A stretch of DNA of 64,000 bases from Phycomyces nitens (taxonomy: Eukaryota; Mucoromycota; Mucoromycetes; Mucorales; Phycomycetaceae): NCBI GenBank assembly GCA_022702545.1, contig JAHRBC010000007.1, positions 1,612,001-1,676,000 on the forward strand. Reading direction: 5' to 3'. The notes under the pieces are model-generated. The model searched no databases, was not told the origin of the DNA, and saw only the letters and a program-made list of their open reading frames with translations. A program made the position numbers and the translations under genes. Numbering within the stretch: the first letter of the stretch is position 1; each line of letters opens with the position of its first letter. Positions 1-11,456 of this stretch are shown piece after piece.

Positions 1-3000
1 TCAAAAACTTACCCAACTGTATGAGTCTGTGATGAAGGTAATCAGCCAGATTATCCCATTTACATCAGGTAAGCCAATACTTTAGTAAATTTCTTGATAA
101 AGTATATTGATAATCCCTTTGTTTAAAAGATATAGCAGTGCTGTATGAAACAGCAGACAGATTTGATCAAGAGTTTGTTCAAGACTTGGCATTGTTTCTC
201 ACCACATTTCTATCAAAGTATTCAACGGTGTGTAAAGCAAAAAAAAATGATGAGATAAAAGCTAATGGCATTATAGCTATTGGAAACTCAACCCAACAAT
301 ACAATGGCAGTTGAGTCTCACCAATACTTGCTTCAATTATCTCGGGTACCTGAACGAGAGATTTTGAAAATCTGTTTGGAATACTGGGGTAAAATGGTAT
401 GTATTTTTTTAGTGTAGTGTGTACTATATATATTTAAACAATATTAAACGCATACACTTTTTTTATATCAAGGTGTATGAAATAAGCGAGCAAGAAAGTA
501 GAAGCACTAGCCTGACACATTTGAGAATGCAATATACACTCTATGGTGATATTCTCAAAGAATTGAGGTCGATTATAATTGAGAATATGGCACAACCAGA
601 TGAGGTAAAAAAAATGCCACTACAAATAGACGTTTTAGAAAAGGAGATATTTAATTTGCGAGCCTTTTTTGTTTGTCTGTTGGTTTTATTTATGGTTAGA
701 TTCTGGTGGTTACAGATGAACAAGGAGACATTGAATGCGAATTTGTAAAGCAAAGCGATTCATCTGCTCTTCATAAATCCATGCGTCAAGTATTTGGCCT
801 GCTTACATCACTTGACAAGGGTCTAACCGAACAAATCATTTGTGAAAATCTCTCTCGTCTGGTAAAGATACAATGTCTCTGTCTTGATCTACAATTAATT
901 TCTGTCTTTAGCTCAACACTCCCCAGTGGTCATGGCCAGATCTATACAAGCTGTGCTGGTCTGTGGGTACAATGTCTAGTTCTATGGACGAGCATGAAGA
1001 AGAGAGGCTCTTGGTGAGATTCACACAATCCTTGGTCAATCTTTTAAAGTCCAATGTCCGCAACAAAGATCAAGGGTGTGTGGTTGCCTCGTGTATTCTC
1101 TATTTGGCCGAACAGTATCCTCGTTTCCTAAAGTCCCATTGGGATTTCCTGGTATTTGTCATGGGAATAATTCTAGAGTATCTACATGACCCCCAAAGCA
1201 GCGTACGCGAGATGGCGTGCGATGCTTTCCTGAAAATCTGTCAAGGGTGTCGTAATGAACTGTCTGTGGTTCAGCCGAATGGACAGGCACCAATGCTGGA
1301 ATCGTTTGTGATGGATGTCCAGAGAATCACATCCAACCTGGACCCTAGCCAGGTAATTTTAATAAACCAGGGCTTAAGATTCAGTAGTCTTTGGCATATT
1401 CACAATGGACATTGATAGGTGTGCATTATATACGAGTCAATTGGGTATGTAATATCTGCTGCACCAATTGACTACCAAAAGCAATTGATCGGTCCATGGA
1501 TGAGATTGCCAAACGAAGCAGTAAGCCATATTTCAAAACAGTCTAATGAACAATAAATGACTTGTTTTCTTCTTCTTCTTCTTCTTCTTCTCTGTATACA
1601 GTACGAAGCTGCTCTACAGCAATTTACTGCTTCACCAGAAACATTGGAAACTCCCGGTACACTAAAGGTACTATTAAATATCCTCAAGATCAACACATCG
1701 GCATGTTCTTCTGTTGGACCCAGCTACTGGCTCCAGTTGCAGTTTATTATCCCTCGGTTGATTATTACCTATAATTCAGTTGGAGATCGTATAAAGATCG
1801 CACCTCAGGGTAAGCTACCTTGGAATCTCCAATGCATTTAACAGTACTCATATTTTAGTGTCTATTGAACCCATAGATGGTCAAGTTGTGCGGTCTCTGC
1901 GTCGCATAAAATCCGAAATACTTCAACTGATTGAAAAGTTTATGGTGGCCAGTGAGAAAATCGAACAAGACGATCGCTTGCTTTCCGAAATGCTGAATGT
2001 TATTATGAAGGATTATGAACAATCATTGCCTACTCTTCGTGAACCAGGTGTTCTGGATGTCATGACAAGTGTGTTTGAAAAAATGAGTGTAGGCTTCAAT
2101 CATTTGGTCAAGTAACGGAAATGTCTATTGACTCTACTTATTGCTCTTTAATAGAACGGTCTGTGGCCAGGACTATTGGAAGCAACCTATCGTACCATAT
2201 TTGAACCTACTCTAAAGATGATTAGCCAAAACTTTGTCGACTTTCCTGAACACCGCCATAGTTTCTATAGACTTTTGCGTGTGCTGAACCGTAAATGCCT
2301 GATAGGTAATAGTAGAAAAAGAATACTGATTGCAAATCGATTTCTGACGGTCAACCAGAGCTCTTGACAGGACCTCCTGCTACGTTTGGACTGTTTGTGG
2401 ACAGCATTCTATGGGGTACAAAACACACAATTCGCGACGTGTCTCAGGTTGCACTCCAGACATGTTTGGATTTAATCCACAGTGTGAGTCAGTTGGAAGA
2501 CGAAGACCAAGCGAGCGACTTTTATGGCATGTACTATGTCCGGATCCTTCGTGAAATAATCGGTGTGTTGGTGGACCCGGACCACATGAATGGTGAGTCC
2601 CTGAGGTTATTTTTTTTATAGGAGACTAACATACTCCATAGGATTCAATTATCAAAGCCAAATACTGGCAACTATGTTGGGGCTTGTTCAAGAAGGAGAG
2701 ATCTATACCCGCCTGTTTGACCCCAGCACAGTTGAAAACCCACTAATGTCAAATACAGAATATCTCCAAAACTATGCCCAACAGTTACTCTGTGAGGCGT
2801 TTCCGCTTCTTCAAAAGTAAGGTTTACGACTATTACTAAAAGAAGAATAGACAATATTGACACATCATGCCATTTTCAAGGGACCAAATTGACGTCCTGG
2901 TGATGGGTATGTTTGAGTACAGTGGAGACCTCTCAAGATTTCAGACAGATTTGCGGGATTTTCTGATCGATATTCGAGAAGTGGGTGAAGATACAGGCCA

Positions 3001-3055
3001 GGCACGCCAGATCCAGGAACAAGAAGCCGAATTGGAATTATTGCAATGTCTTTAA
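1..3055 (+). CDS. CRM1: Exportin-1 (CRM1/XPO1), C-terminal part, 5' end outside window
   Basis: Nuclear export receptor that carries leucine-rich NES cargo with Ran-GTP through the nuclear pore. The reading frame is open at base 1, so the N-terminal half lies upstream. About a dozen short exons can be read, for example 1-68, 136-229, 272-396, 472-603, about 911-1352, 1419-1519, 1601-1810, 1858-2083, 2154-2306, 2641-2817 and 2881-3055. They are separated by 45-105-bp introns with GTAAG/GTATG donors. Spliced segments follow the CRM1 HEAT repeats in order: ILKICLEYWGKM, QWSWPDLYKLCWSVGTM, CILYLAEQYPRFLKSHW, MACDAFLKICQGCR, YESIGYVISAAPIDYQKQL, REPGVLDVMTSVFEKM, KHTIRDVSQVALQT, and an acidic tail rich in E and Q. 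Stop codon at 3053-3055. Exon edges are read by eye and some may be off by a few bases. The family assignment is very secure. Confidence 0.93.
1567..1591 (+). repeat. TTC trinucleotide tract inside an intron
   Basis: A run of TTC units forms the polypyrimidine tract of a CRM1 intron, just before the acceptor at about 1600. It gives rise to spurious polyserine and polyarginine ORFs in other frames. Confidence 0.8.
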
Positions 3056-3330
3056 AGAATATATATATATAAATATATATAAAAATATATTTTAATCTAT
3101 CTTTTTCATTAAGAAAAATTGTAGCAAGTGGCTTTGATTATGGAAAGGAATGAAGAATAAGAAAATGAAGAATATTACTATGGAAATGACTTCTTTTTTT
3201 GTTTTGTTTTGTTTTTTACTGAAGGTGGATTAGTAAAGAGTCAAGGGAGTAAAAGTACAAGGTAATTATGGAGCAGGGCTGGTGGTGGTGGTGGTGGGGG
3301 GGGGGGGACACATACATTGAAGAATAACGA

Positions 3331-4936
3331 TTATGTGCGAATAGAGTACTCGCTGTCTTGGTAGGACGTCTCACCAGACTGTGTTATTCTTTTGTTGGGG
3401 TCAACCAGTTGCTGTTGTTGTTCAAGGTCCTCGAGATCTGAAAAGGAAGACATTAACAGTATACAGGGAAGACAGCAGCCAGAGCAGCAAATCAAAAACG
3501 ACTATGCAAAAAAAAGGGCTTAGTAAAGTACCCAACCCAAGCCAAACATTCGATACTTACTAGAACAATAAAGATTGGCACAAACACATGTGACATCTTG
3601 ATAGATCCAGAACCATCAAGACGTTTAGCAATCAAGCCAACCAAGGCATAGAACAGGGTGCCCAGGATAACAAATGCAACCGTGCCAACCAAAACGGTGA
3701 CTTTTCCCTGTCTGGCAACTTCTGGCTGAGGCAGATGGTTATAAGACCGATAGCTCAAAATGAGTTGGATTGCATACTTGAGGCCGACCAAGTAAAGAGG
3801 AATGAAGACAATTGCCCAAGAGCAAGTGATTGTCTGGTCGATTCGCAAGGCAATCAAAATGAACATGACTAGTCGAAGAACAAAGAACCAGTATTGGTTG
3901 AATACCAGGTCAGCCATAACTTTGATACTAAGAGGTTCATTAACATTGATGCGTCGGTAGGCAAGAATGGCCATGGAGAGTTCGAATGAATTGAGTAGAA
4001 AGTGTATTCCTTCAACCGCAAAATAAGGAGCAAATACTGCCGCAGCTGACCAGTCTACAGTATTATCCAAACGAACGACAATAAAGGCCTGGAAGATGAC
4101 AAGTAGTAACCAGTACACAAAGTGGAACAGGCGGTCCATCACCCGAATTCTTCTCCGGGAAGCCTTTTTTCTTTCTCCGTCCTCTGTTTCTTCCGATGAA
4201 TGTCTTTGGTCGTCATGGTCCTCGTCTTCATCGTCTGATTTGGAAAGTGCGCTGAGGACCTGTTGAAAGGACCCAAAGCAGACAATGATATCGATAATCC
4301 AGAGTGGAATCCAGACAACAGCCCAGCTCCACTGTGTAATTCCATCGATACGGACAGTCAGGAAAGCAAAAAAGATAATAAACAGGGCCAAGACAAGTGA
4401 CAGAAGGCTGAAGGCGGCGCAGAGCATACTCTCAATCTCGGGATCAAACAATGGGCTTGCAACTGTACCCATCATTTGAAGGCCAAGTTCACCATGTCGA
4501 TCGTAGACCCGGCGTTTTTGTTCATCGCTAAGTACCTAGTAAATTGTAGATGCTCAACAGGTCTGTCATTGTTGTCATGTTTTTTTTTGTGGGGGGGAGA
4601 CTTGCCTCGTAGGCATGGTTAATGTTCTTGAACTAATAAAGATGGTCAGTACTGGCGTGGATATTTACTCTTTTTTGCTGTCTATACCTGGTCAGTACTT
4701 CCAGGGTTCTTGTCAGGGTGGTAACGAAGAGCAAGACGTCGATAGGCCTTTTTATGTTTATTACATTGAGTTGTATAATAGAATAGTAATAGTAATAACA
4801 ATCATTTAAAAGTGTACGCGCAGTCAGTCTTTGTGAAATGATGAATGGTCTACAAGTCAACCTTTTTTATTTCTTCAGGTGAACAGTTTTTCTGAAGGCC
4901 AAGCGTATCATAAAGACCAGTAGTGTTTCGGTCCAT
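3331..4936 (-). CDS. J-domain protein fused to TMEM185-like multi-pass membrane region
   Basis: The start ATG is at 4936. Exons 4936-4862, 4747-4688 and 4632-4606, plus the start of exon 4 at 4535, splice cleanly into an N-terminal J domain. It begins MDRNTTGLYDTLGLQKNCSP and continues AYRRLALRYHPDKNPG, with the Hsp70-stimulating HPD motif, then FKNINHAYE and VLSDEQKRRVYDRHGELG. Intron 3 is of GC-AG type (GAG|gcaagt at 4605). Exon 4 then encodes about 300 residues with some eight hydrophobic segments. Four recurring motifs of the form R(L/I)D followed by G/N/Q, each next to a W-rich helix, match the TMEM185 (Tmemb_185A) family. An acidic cytosolic loop (SKSDDEDEDHDDQ) sits between helices. 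The last exon, about 3438-3331, would encode an acidic, Q-rich tail. Its splice phase does not resolve cleanly from the strong donor at about 3560, so the C-terminus is uncertain. Likely an ER or secretory-membrane Hsp40; the function is inferred. Confidence 0.82.
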
Positions 4937-5038
4937 GGCAAAAGTGAAAGGTGGAAAAGTAAAAGAAAGGAAAGAAAAATAACAGTGTTAAGGCTTGCCA
5001 GATTTCAATCTCCGAACAGGAAGGGAATTTGACCATTT

Positions 5039-7920
5039 TTAAGCAAACGCTTTCAGGAGGTTCCTCAGATTGTCATCAAGACAGAGCTTTTCAATAGATG
5101 CCTGAACCTTTGCACGTTCTTGACGCTCATTCCAGCCTCTAATCTGTGTCAATTGTTGGTCAAGCTCAGTCCGTTTGTTGTCCATGGCATTGACCTGGCG
5201 TTTGAATTGTTCAAAGAGCACTTGAGCCCGCTCCAGAGTCTTTTTGAGATTAATGGTGCCAGAGAGATCATTGATATACTATGGAAATTATTGTTAGATT
5301 GTTTTTTTTTTTGGTTGAAAAAAAAAACTTGGATAGCAAACCTTGAGGAGTTCATCGAATTGAGTCATTTCCTTGAGAATAACATCCCTACGCTCATCCA
5401 ATACGGCCAAGGCAACAAACATTATGAATTGGTTGGACAGATGGTCGGTCCAGAGCACCTACAGCCAATGTCAGTACCACTCAAAGCAAGCTATAGATTC
5501 TTACCTCCCACAAAAGGACCACATCCTCCCATTCAAATTCACGCTTGAACCAGACCAACAGCCATCTAAAGCAGAAAAAGAGATTGGCTGTCTCGGTCTG
5601 CTCAAAGTGCTTGTAGAGCTCAGGATCCATAAAGCGAATCAGACTGTCCAGGGTTTTCAACTGGCCGTGCATCCCGGTCTGGTCAACCAGAAAGTTGGAT
5701 TTCTAGCCAAATAAACATGAGTACTTGGACATCCAAAAAACAAAAAACAAAAAAAAGTAAATACCATTCTGTCCATAAACTTTGCAAACACCCAGAATGC
5801 CATGGCTTCATTTCCCATGGCCACAAACAGAGGCGCACAGAGATCTGACATGCCTTGAACATAGCCAAGATCAGGATTATAGAAATTGTAGGTGACCAAG
5901 ATGTCCTTCATTATCTCTAGGTTGGCATTTGTGCCCACACTCATGTCAGGGTCTGGGTTAGGCAGATCCTCGCCTTCAAAAAACCCAATTGTCCTATCAG
6001 TGCGATGGACATCCTTGTCTACATAAAAAAAAAAGGGTTAATAATTATTGACAGAAATTGCCAAGAAATGCTTACCTATCCGATGCTTCTCGTCTAAAAA
6101 TTCTTTTGTGCTCCTTGCGTCCATGTCGTTAAACCACCTGGCTTTGATCTCATGATATTCTTCACTATTCCAACCAAAAAAGAGGAAGGATGGAGGGAGG
6201 GAGGGTTCAGCTCATTTGAAATTGAAAAATAGTCTGGGTCAATCTTACGCTTTACTACGCCTAATGGCCTCTCGCTCATCAAAGGTGGATTCCCACGGGT
6301 AAATATCCAATAGGAACTTCCATGCCTCGATACGAACATCCGGATGAAGTCCGGCCTCGAATATGATGCCCCGTACATCAGACTCTGACACCTTGAGTTT
6401 TCCTTCATTATCAAAAAGGTCGATCCATGTCTCTGGTGCAATTGGATCAGGACGCTTAATTACAGGCAATGGCTAGATAGATTTAAAGGTTGACTTTAGA
6501 TAACTGTCAAAAAAAACAGTCTGTTTCGATGGATCTATACCTTTGTAAGCTCTGGTCTGTCTGCCAACAGACCATCTGGATCATCCATACGAGACCACCG
6601 CTCTTGGAGTGGCTCTTGTGGAGTACTAATTTGATTGTTAGAATATATATATATATATATATGCTTTTGTCAAGACACTTACCATTGGTTCAAGTAGTGT
6701 CCTGCGACACTGTACTCGTTCAACGTGTTTTTTACTGTGCCATTGTGAGCAAAGGTCTGGAGGTTAGGTGATAGGAGAGGTGCGATATGTCGTGCAATGG
6801 GAAGGTCCAATATTTGGGCAGCCGTATTCCGTGACAATTGTGTGACTCTAGCCAACTGTTCCATCATTGTCCATTGTTGTGTTTGGGGCTGTGCATATAC
6901 TGAACTTGTTTCACTTGATTCCTCTAGTCTAGACACTGTTTCACCAGCCAATAAGACCCGTATAGTGTGCTCTTCTTCAGGGTCTCTTTCAATGCGTGCA
7001 AATGCACCAAGGATATCGATTATGTCGTATCCTGGCCATGCCATTGTTTGTGATTCGTACCACAGTGTCCTTAAAACATCACCTTTGCGGGTTGTGATCA
7101 TTATGGCACCCTGCTCCGAAGCAGAAGGAGGCCGTAAATACAGTGAATATACATGGTCAATTCCAACCACTGTCATCTGCTGGTGTCTCAGGTCAAGCTC
7201 CACTGCAGGAAAGTTGTTGTCTGAAGCCAGGATTCCGTCTAGATTGATAAAGTATCCAATGTCAGCAGAACTGATCAAGTGTTCTGGTATCCATGTCAAG
7301 ACCAACTGGACATTATTCTACATATTATTATGGTTATTATTTATGCTTCTTGTGGATCCAGACCAACAACTTACCATGTTTCTTGTAACGATTGCAAAGA
7401 AGCCATGGATAGACGTATCGTTGTCCTGGGGAGCATTTGGTTTCAAAAAGAAGCCAGACTTTGCATAGATGAGTCTGACGGTTTTTTGGGATGGTGGTGG
7501 TGGTGGTGGTGGTGGTGATTGAGAATAACTTGCGTATTCAGACGGTATGGACGGGATAGGAGGGCGTGGAGGGTAGGATTGTTGTAAATAAGGTCTTGTT
7601 TGACCATATGGCTGGTAGATGTGTGGGTTGGGTGCTTGAGTAGGTGGGAATGGATATGACTGTTGGTATGGATACTGTTGTGGATGTGGGTATTGCTGTG
7701 GATATGAATATTGCTGTGGATGTGGATACTGTTGTGGATATGAATACTGTTGTGGATATGGATATGGATATTGCTGGTGGGATGGCTGTGGGGGATGGTT
7801 GGTGTAGAATGAGTTTGATGGTCGAACGGGAACCTGGGGCTGGGCACCGTATCTCGCCTGTGTGGCTGGAAGGGGTTCGTTATTGTATTGAACAGTATAA
7901 GGAGTTGGTCCACCGCCCAT
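5039..7920 (-). CDS. GYP7: GYP7/TBC1D15-type Rab GTPase-activating protein
   Basis: Accelerates GTP hydrolysis by Rab7/Ypt7-class GTPases in endosome and vacuole traffic. Exon 1 (7920-7375) encodes a Pro/Gln/Tyr-rich extension of about 140 residues with repeated YPQQYPHPQQYS-type units and a run of eight prolines. The family's N-terminal lipid-binding-like region follows (VRLIYAKSGFFLKPN; exon 2, 7317-about 6685, LTWIPEHLISSADIGYFINLDG). Exons between 6470 and 5039 give the TBC catalytic domain: LHPDVRIEAWKFLLDIYPW carries the arginine finger region (IxxDxxR-type motif A is replaced by the GYP7 arrangement), NPDLGYVQGMSDLCAPLFVA carries the glutamine finger (YVQGM), and FFCFRWLLVWFKREFEWEDV is a late TBC motif. 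The C-terminal helix ends at a stop at 5039. Introns are short and canonical. The whole chain is collinear with GYP7/TBC1D15; the repeat-rich leader is the only unusual part. Confidence 0.9.
7493..7516 (-). repeat. TGG/CCA trinucleotide run coding for polyproline
   Basis: Consecutive CCA/CCN codons on the minus strand encode about eight prolines in the GYP7 N-terminal extension. The adjoining 7640-7790 bases are degenerate GTGGATATG-type repeats encoding the tyrosine-rich part. Confidence 0.85.
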
Positions 7921-8600
7921 ATTAGTTGTTGTTAAAGAAGTGTAGTTTGTACAAAAAGTGACGTGTGAAAGAGAGGCAGTAAATAAAAAAAAGCGAGGTT
8001 TTTATATATGGATGGATGAGCAGTCATATAAAAATAACTTGGCAAGAGCCTTTTAGTTTCTTGGCCTTGTTTTAAAAGTCACTCAGGCAACCCAATGATT
8101 CGTCCTCAAAGGCATACAGCACAACATTACGTCTGTTGGTAGCCAAACAATGGAACAGTATTGCCACTTGGCATAATCCTGTGCACCAATCAAGTTGGCT
8201 TCTAGCATCTTCCAGCCAAGACACTGGAGACAAGTTCATCTGTTTCTCTTTGGGTGTTCTTTTTAAATCAATTCCCGCCAATGTAACCCCCCCAGAAAAG
8301 CCAAGTGTTTTCTTGGAAAATAAAATAAATATTTTTTTCTTCTTTTCAATCGCGCTCTTCTTTCAAGAGCAATGAGTTGGCGTGGTGATTATGGGGTGCC
8401 AAGGACAATCCAACTCCACCTTGTTAAAACCTATTCCAAATACCCGGATGAATGAAACCGATAACCCGAACCATACCATAAAAGGAAAATATTGGCACAT
8501 TTTAGAGTCCCGAGATCGCTATGGAGACCAACTCCTGGTGATCCAAGCCCAGGAAGGGTATTGAAATAATAATTGTGCACCTTGAAGTCTTTGTGATCTA
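7921..8600. other. Short intergenic region with unassigned ORFs
   Basis: Upstream of GYP7. A minus-strand ORF at 8072-8281 (69 codons, ending with LYAFEDESLGCLSDF) and a plus-strand ORF at 8382-8564 (60 codons) are open but match no family I recognise. Neither has a clear splice partner. They may be fragments of a decayed gene or chance ORFs. Confidence 0.4.
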
Positions 8601-10330
8601 AAGCAATTGTTATAAAGGGATCATGTAGACCTCACATAAATTACAAGACAATGTAATTCATTAGAAATAGCTGCTGGTTATCTTTAGAATGGATCATTCC
8701 GTCATGAACTTCGTCTTGAAACACTCTTTGGTTTTTTTAAAAAAAGGACACCAAGATATCACTTGTAAAGAAGTCAATTACACCATAGAAGAAGAAGAAA
8801 AAGGTATAGTGACATAATTTATAGAGTGCTAATGTATAATGATCCTCTTCCTCTTGTCTCTTCTTTGTTTGATTTACGCGTAATAAGATGGGTGATTACG
8901 ATTCAATAGAACCCCGTGCAGAGTCTGACATTGCATGCAGCAACAGTATATATGATATCATTGTTTGATCTCTCCCTTTTCCTCCTTAATGAAACTATTT
9001 CGAGACATTAGCACCAGTACTATTACTAGCACTAGTCTTTAGATCCATGTTGCTTACTCTAGTCCAATACCAGTAAATACCGTATTTGAGACTTTGATTT
9101 ATATCCAAATCATGGGTGTTATATAAAACTACAAATCACCCTAGATAAAAGGGTCGTGTTGAGTATTAGCTAGGCGCACAGACCACATTTTCATTTACTG
9201 TTTTACAATGTGAATGATAAACGATTGGTATGAATAAATGTTAATATACTGGTTGAAGAAGAGTTTTAGCTAATTAGCAAATAATGAGCTATCAATCAAC
9301 CATACTCACAGGGTATTGTTTGCAAACTACATTTAACTAAGTCTGCAAGAGACCCAAGATGTGTTCATAAAGCCATTACACAATTTATCGGAACTGTTCT
9401 TTGCGGAATAAAGAAGTTGAGGCCATTTTAATAAACAATGGCCCTCTTGCTATCTTGTAAAGGTTTCTTACTGGCATTGGGATTCCCCCCCTTTTTTTTT
9501 TAATAAAACACACACTCACAATCACAGTGTATTTCCAAGTATTCAAGAAACAATAACAATAACAATAACAATATTATTATTATTATTATTATTATTATTT
9601 GAATCGACACTCCTTTTACCAAGATGGACCCCCCAGGTTGCAAATCAGCCGAGGTCTGGATTATTTAGTGGGCACACCATTACTGGTACACCCTTACTGG
9701 TACACCCTGATAATTGCCTTTCAGTCCCTAACATGCCTTGACTTGTGAGAGTGTATTATATTGTCTGTAAGGCAGATTCTTTGTTACTTTGGTAATTGGA
9801 TAATATGCAAAAAAGGAAGTTTTGTCCACAATAGGAGGATATTATCAATGAGAAGTATTCCTGAATAAAAAAAAAAGACGCCTCGCACTACTATATATTA
9901 TATATATATATATATTTGCTATTAAATACTAGACTCGATTATAGTAGAAACAAATGAGCCATGATGATTACTAGTTTGTCTGGCTAAAATGACAATTGAC
10001 TTTTTGTGTGTGCATTGCAATTATGAAAAATAATAATTATATAGATGAATCACCAAACAGGGTCTGTAAGTGGCAACCATTTAGAGTAGATGTGGATTTG
10101 GGTTTCTTTGATGGAATGTGATGATGAATACAGCAGATAAAATTCAATTTCCCAACCTTCTTATTTTCCCTTGTACATTGCAATTCTCAATTCATAACCA
10201 GTCTTTTAGTTCCCTCATCACGACAGTTTGTGAGGACTTTTAAAAAAAAAGAGCAAAAACAACCTTATGCGCTTTTGTATTTTGGCTCTTCAGCATACAT
10301 GCTTGCACCAACACTGCAAAAAAAAAGGGC
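8601..10330. other. Gene-free AT-rich spacer
   Basis: No coding exon could be supported. It contains a CAATAA/ATT microsatellite (9551-9600), TA runs (about 9893-9915) and A/T homopolymers. Short exon-like fragments around 8690-8815 (GSFRHELRLETLFG; EEEEK before a GTATAG) have stops nearby and were not assigned. Confidence 0.5.
9551..9600. repeat. Compound CAATAA / ATT microsatellite
   Basis: Three CAATAA-like units are followed by about ten ATT trinucleotides. Confidence 0.9.
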
Positions 10331-10331
10331 T

Positions 10332-10948
10332 TTAATTGCTGTATAAAATATATTCAATAAAATATAAAAGAAAAAAGCATTCATTATCTGGCGATAATGC
10401 TATTTTTTTTCCAGAGGAAATCTCGAACATCCTAGGGCAGATTACATCCGAGAGAGATATCTCCTGCCTGCAAGTTTCTCTTTCAGATTCTAGCTTCTTG
10501 ATCTCGTGTTCTTCTTCCAAAAGTTTGATTGTCTCCAAAGTGTCAGTTAAACACTTTCAGACAAAAAGACATTAGTGTACTTGACTACCTGATCAGCCAA
10601 GAATTCGATTCTTACCTTTATCTTCAACATAAACTGACTGAGGCTCTTTATACAAGCCTCTTTGTCTTTCTTCTCTTCATTCACTATAGTCCTTGATGTA
10701 CTTCATTTCCCACATTCTGAGATATCAATTTTATGAGGGAATGAAAATAAAACAGTTAGTAAAGGAAGCGTACAATGTCACAATGACGGTATGTTTCTTA
10801 CCACTTGACCGCAAGTAGAGAAGCTTGAACTTCTTGAAACTCTCGCAGCTAGCAAAGACATACTTGTCTGCTTATGTTCTTCTTCTCTGGACTGGTTGTA
10901 CCAGAGAGTGTGAGTCTTATTTTTCTCGCTTTCTCTTTTCTTTTCCTC

Positions 10949-10981
<33 letters not shown>

Positions 10982-11456
10982 TTACCTATACTTATGCTAC
11001 TCCTTTTGCGTTTTTTAATCCTCAAGAATTGCGAGTCAATTCGCATCTTTTGGTGAATGACTTTTATGAAAAACCTGTAAACATGTCAAGAATAATCATT
11101 AAAATCAGATTGGCTGCAATGTAAACATTGGGTCATACCTTTTGTTTCTTGATTCTTCTTTTATCTATTGTCACAGAGCTTGGGCTCACCTATTGATCAT
11201 AGAATTATCTCACTGAAATAGCGCCCATCAATCAAGTAATACTTACGACGCGAGAAGAAGAAGAAGAAGAATGACTTTATATATACCAAAGAAAAATAGT
11301 AATATACTTGCAATTGTTAATGGCACATCATTTTTTTTTTGCTTGTGCTCAATAGCTTGTCAATATGTTCAACAATGCCACCTGGAATACCCTTTGAATC
11401 GCTCTTTACAACATTTAAGCATTCGGAATACATTCTCTTGAGCGTAATTCCTTTTT
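10332..11456 (-). pseudogene. Decayed or poorly resolved coiled-coil gene
   Basis: On the minus strand several blocks look like exons of one charged, helical protein. About 11456-11341, after an ACAG acceptor, reads GITLKRMYSECLNVVKSDSK then IPGGIVEHIDKLLSTS. About 10890-10803 reads LREFQEVQASLLAVK before a GTAAG. About 10709-10615 reads WEMKYIKDYSE then EEKKDKEACIKSLSQFMLK before a GTAAG. 10561-10400 reads LETIKLLEEEHEIKKLESER. The frames do not join cleanly: a stop or frameshift separates KDYSE from EEKK, and the VKW/EMK junction lacks a standard acceptor. This suggests a degenerating gene, or one whose introns I cannot place. No family is recognised. Confidence 0.35.
10950..10982. repeat. 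TTA/ATT microsatellite
   Basis: About eleven TTA units follow a pyrimidine-rich stretch. Confidence 0.9.

Noticed and set aside
1472..1696. Arginine-rich minus-strand ORF
   Set aside because: The arginine run is the complement of the TTC polypyrimidine tract in a CRM1 intron.
7443..7913. Histidine/isoleucine-rich minus-strand ORF and a matching plus-strand ORF (7644-7925)
   Set aside because: They are other-frame readings of the Pro/Gln/Tyr repeat coding region of the GYP7 homologue.
8072..8281. Minus-strand ORF that faintly recalls the middle of GINS subunit PSF1
   Set aside because: Only a few residues (NRR-x-VV-x-Y) match and the rest does not. There are no flanking exons, so it was not called.
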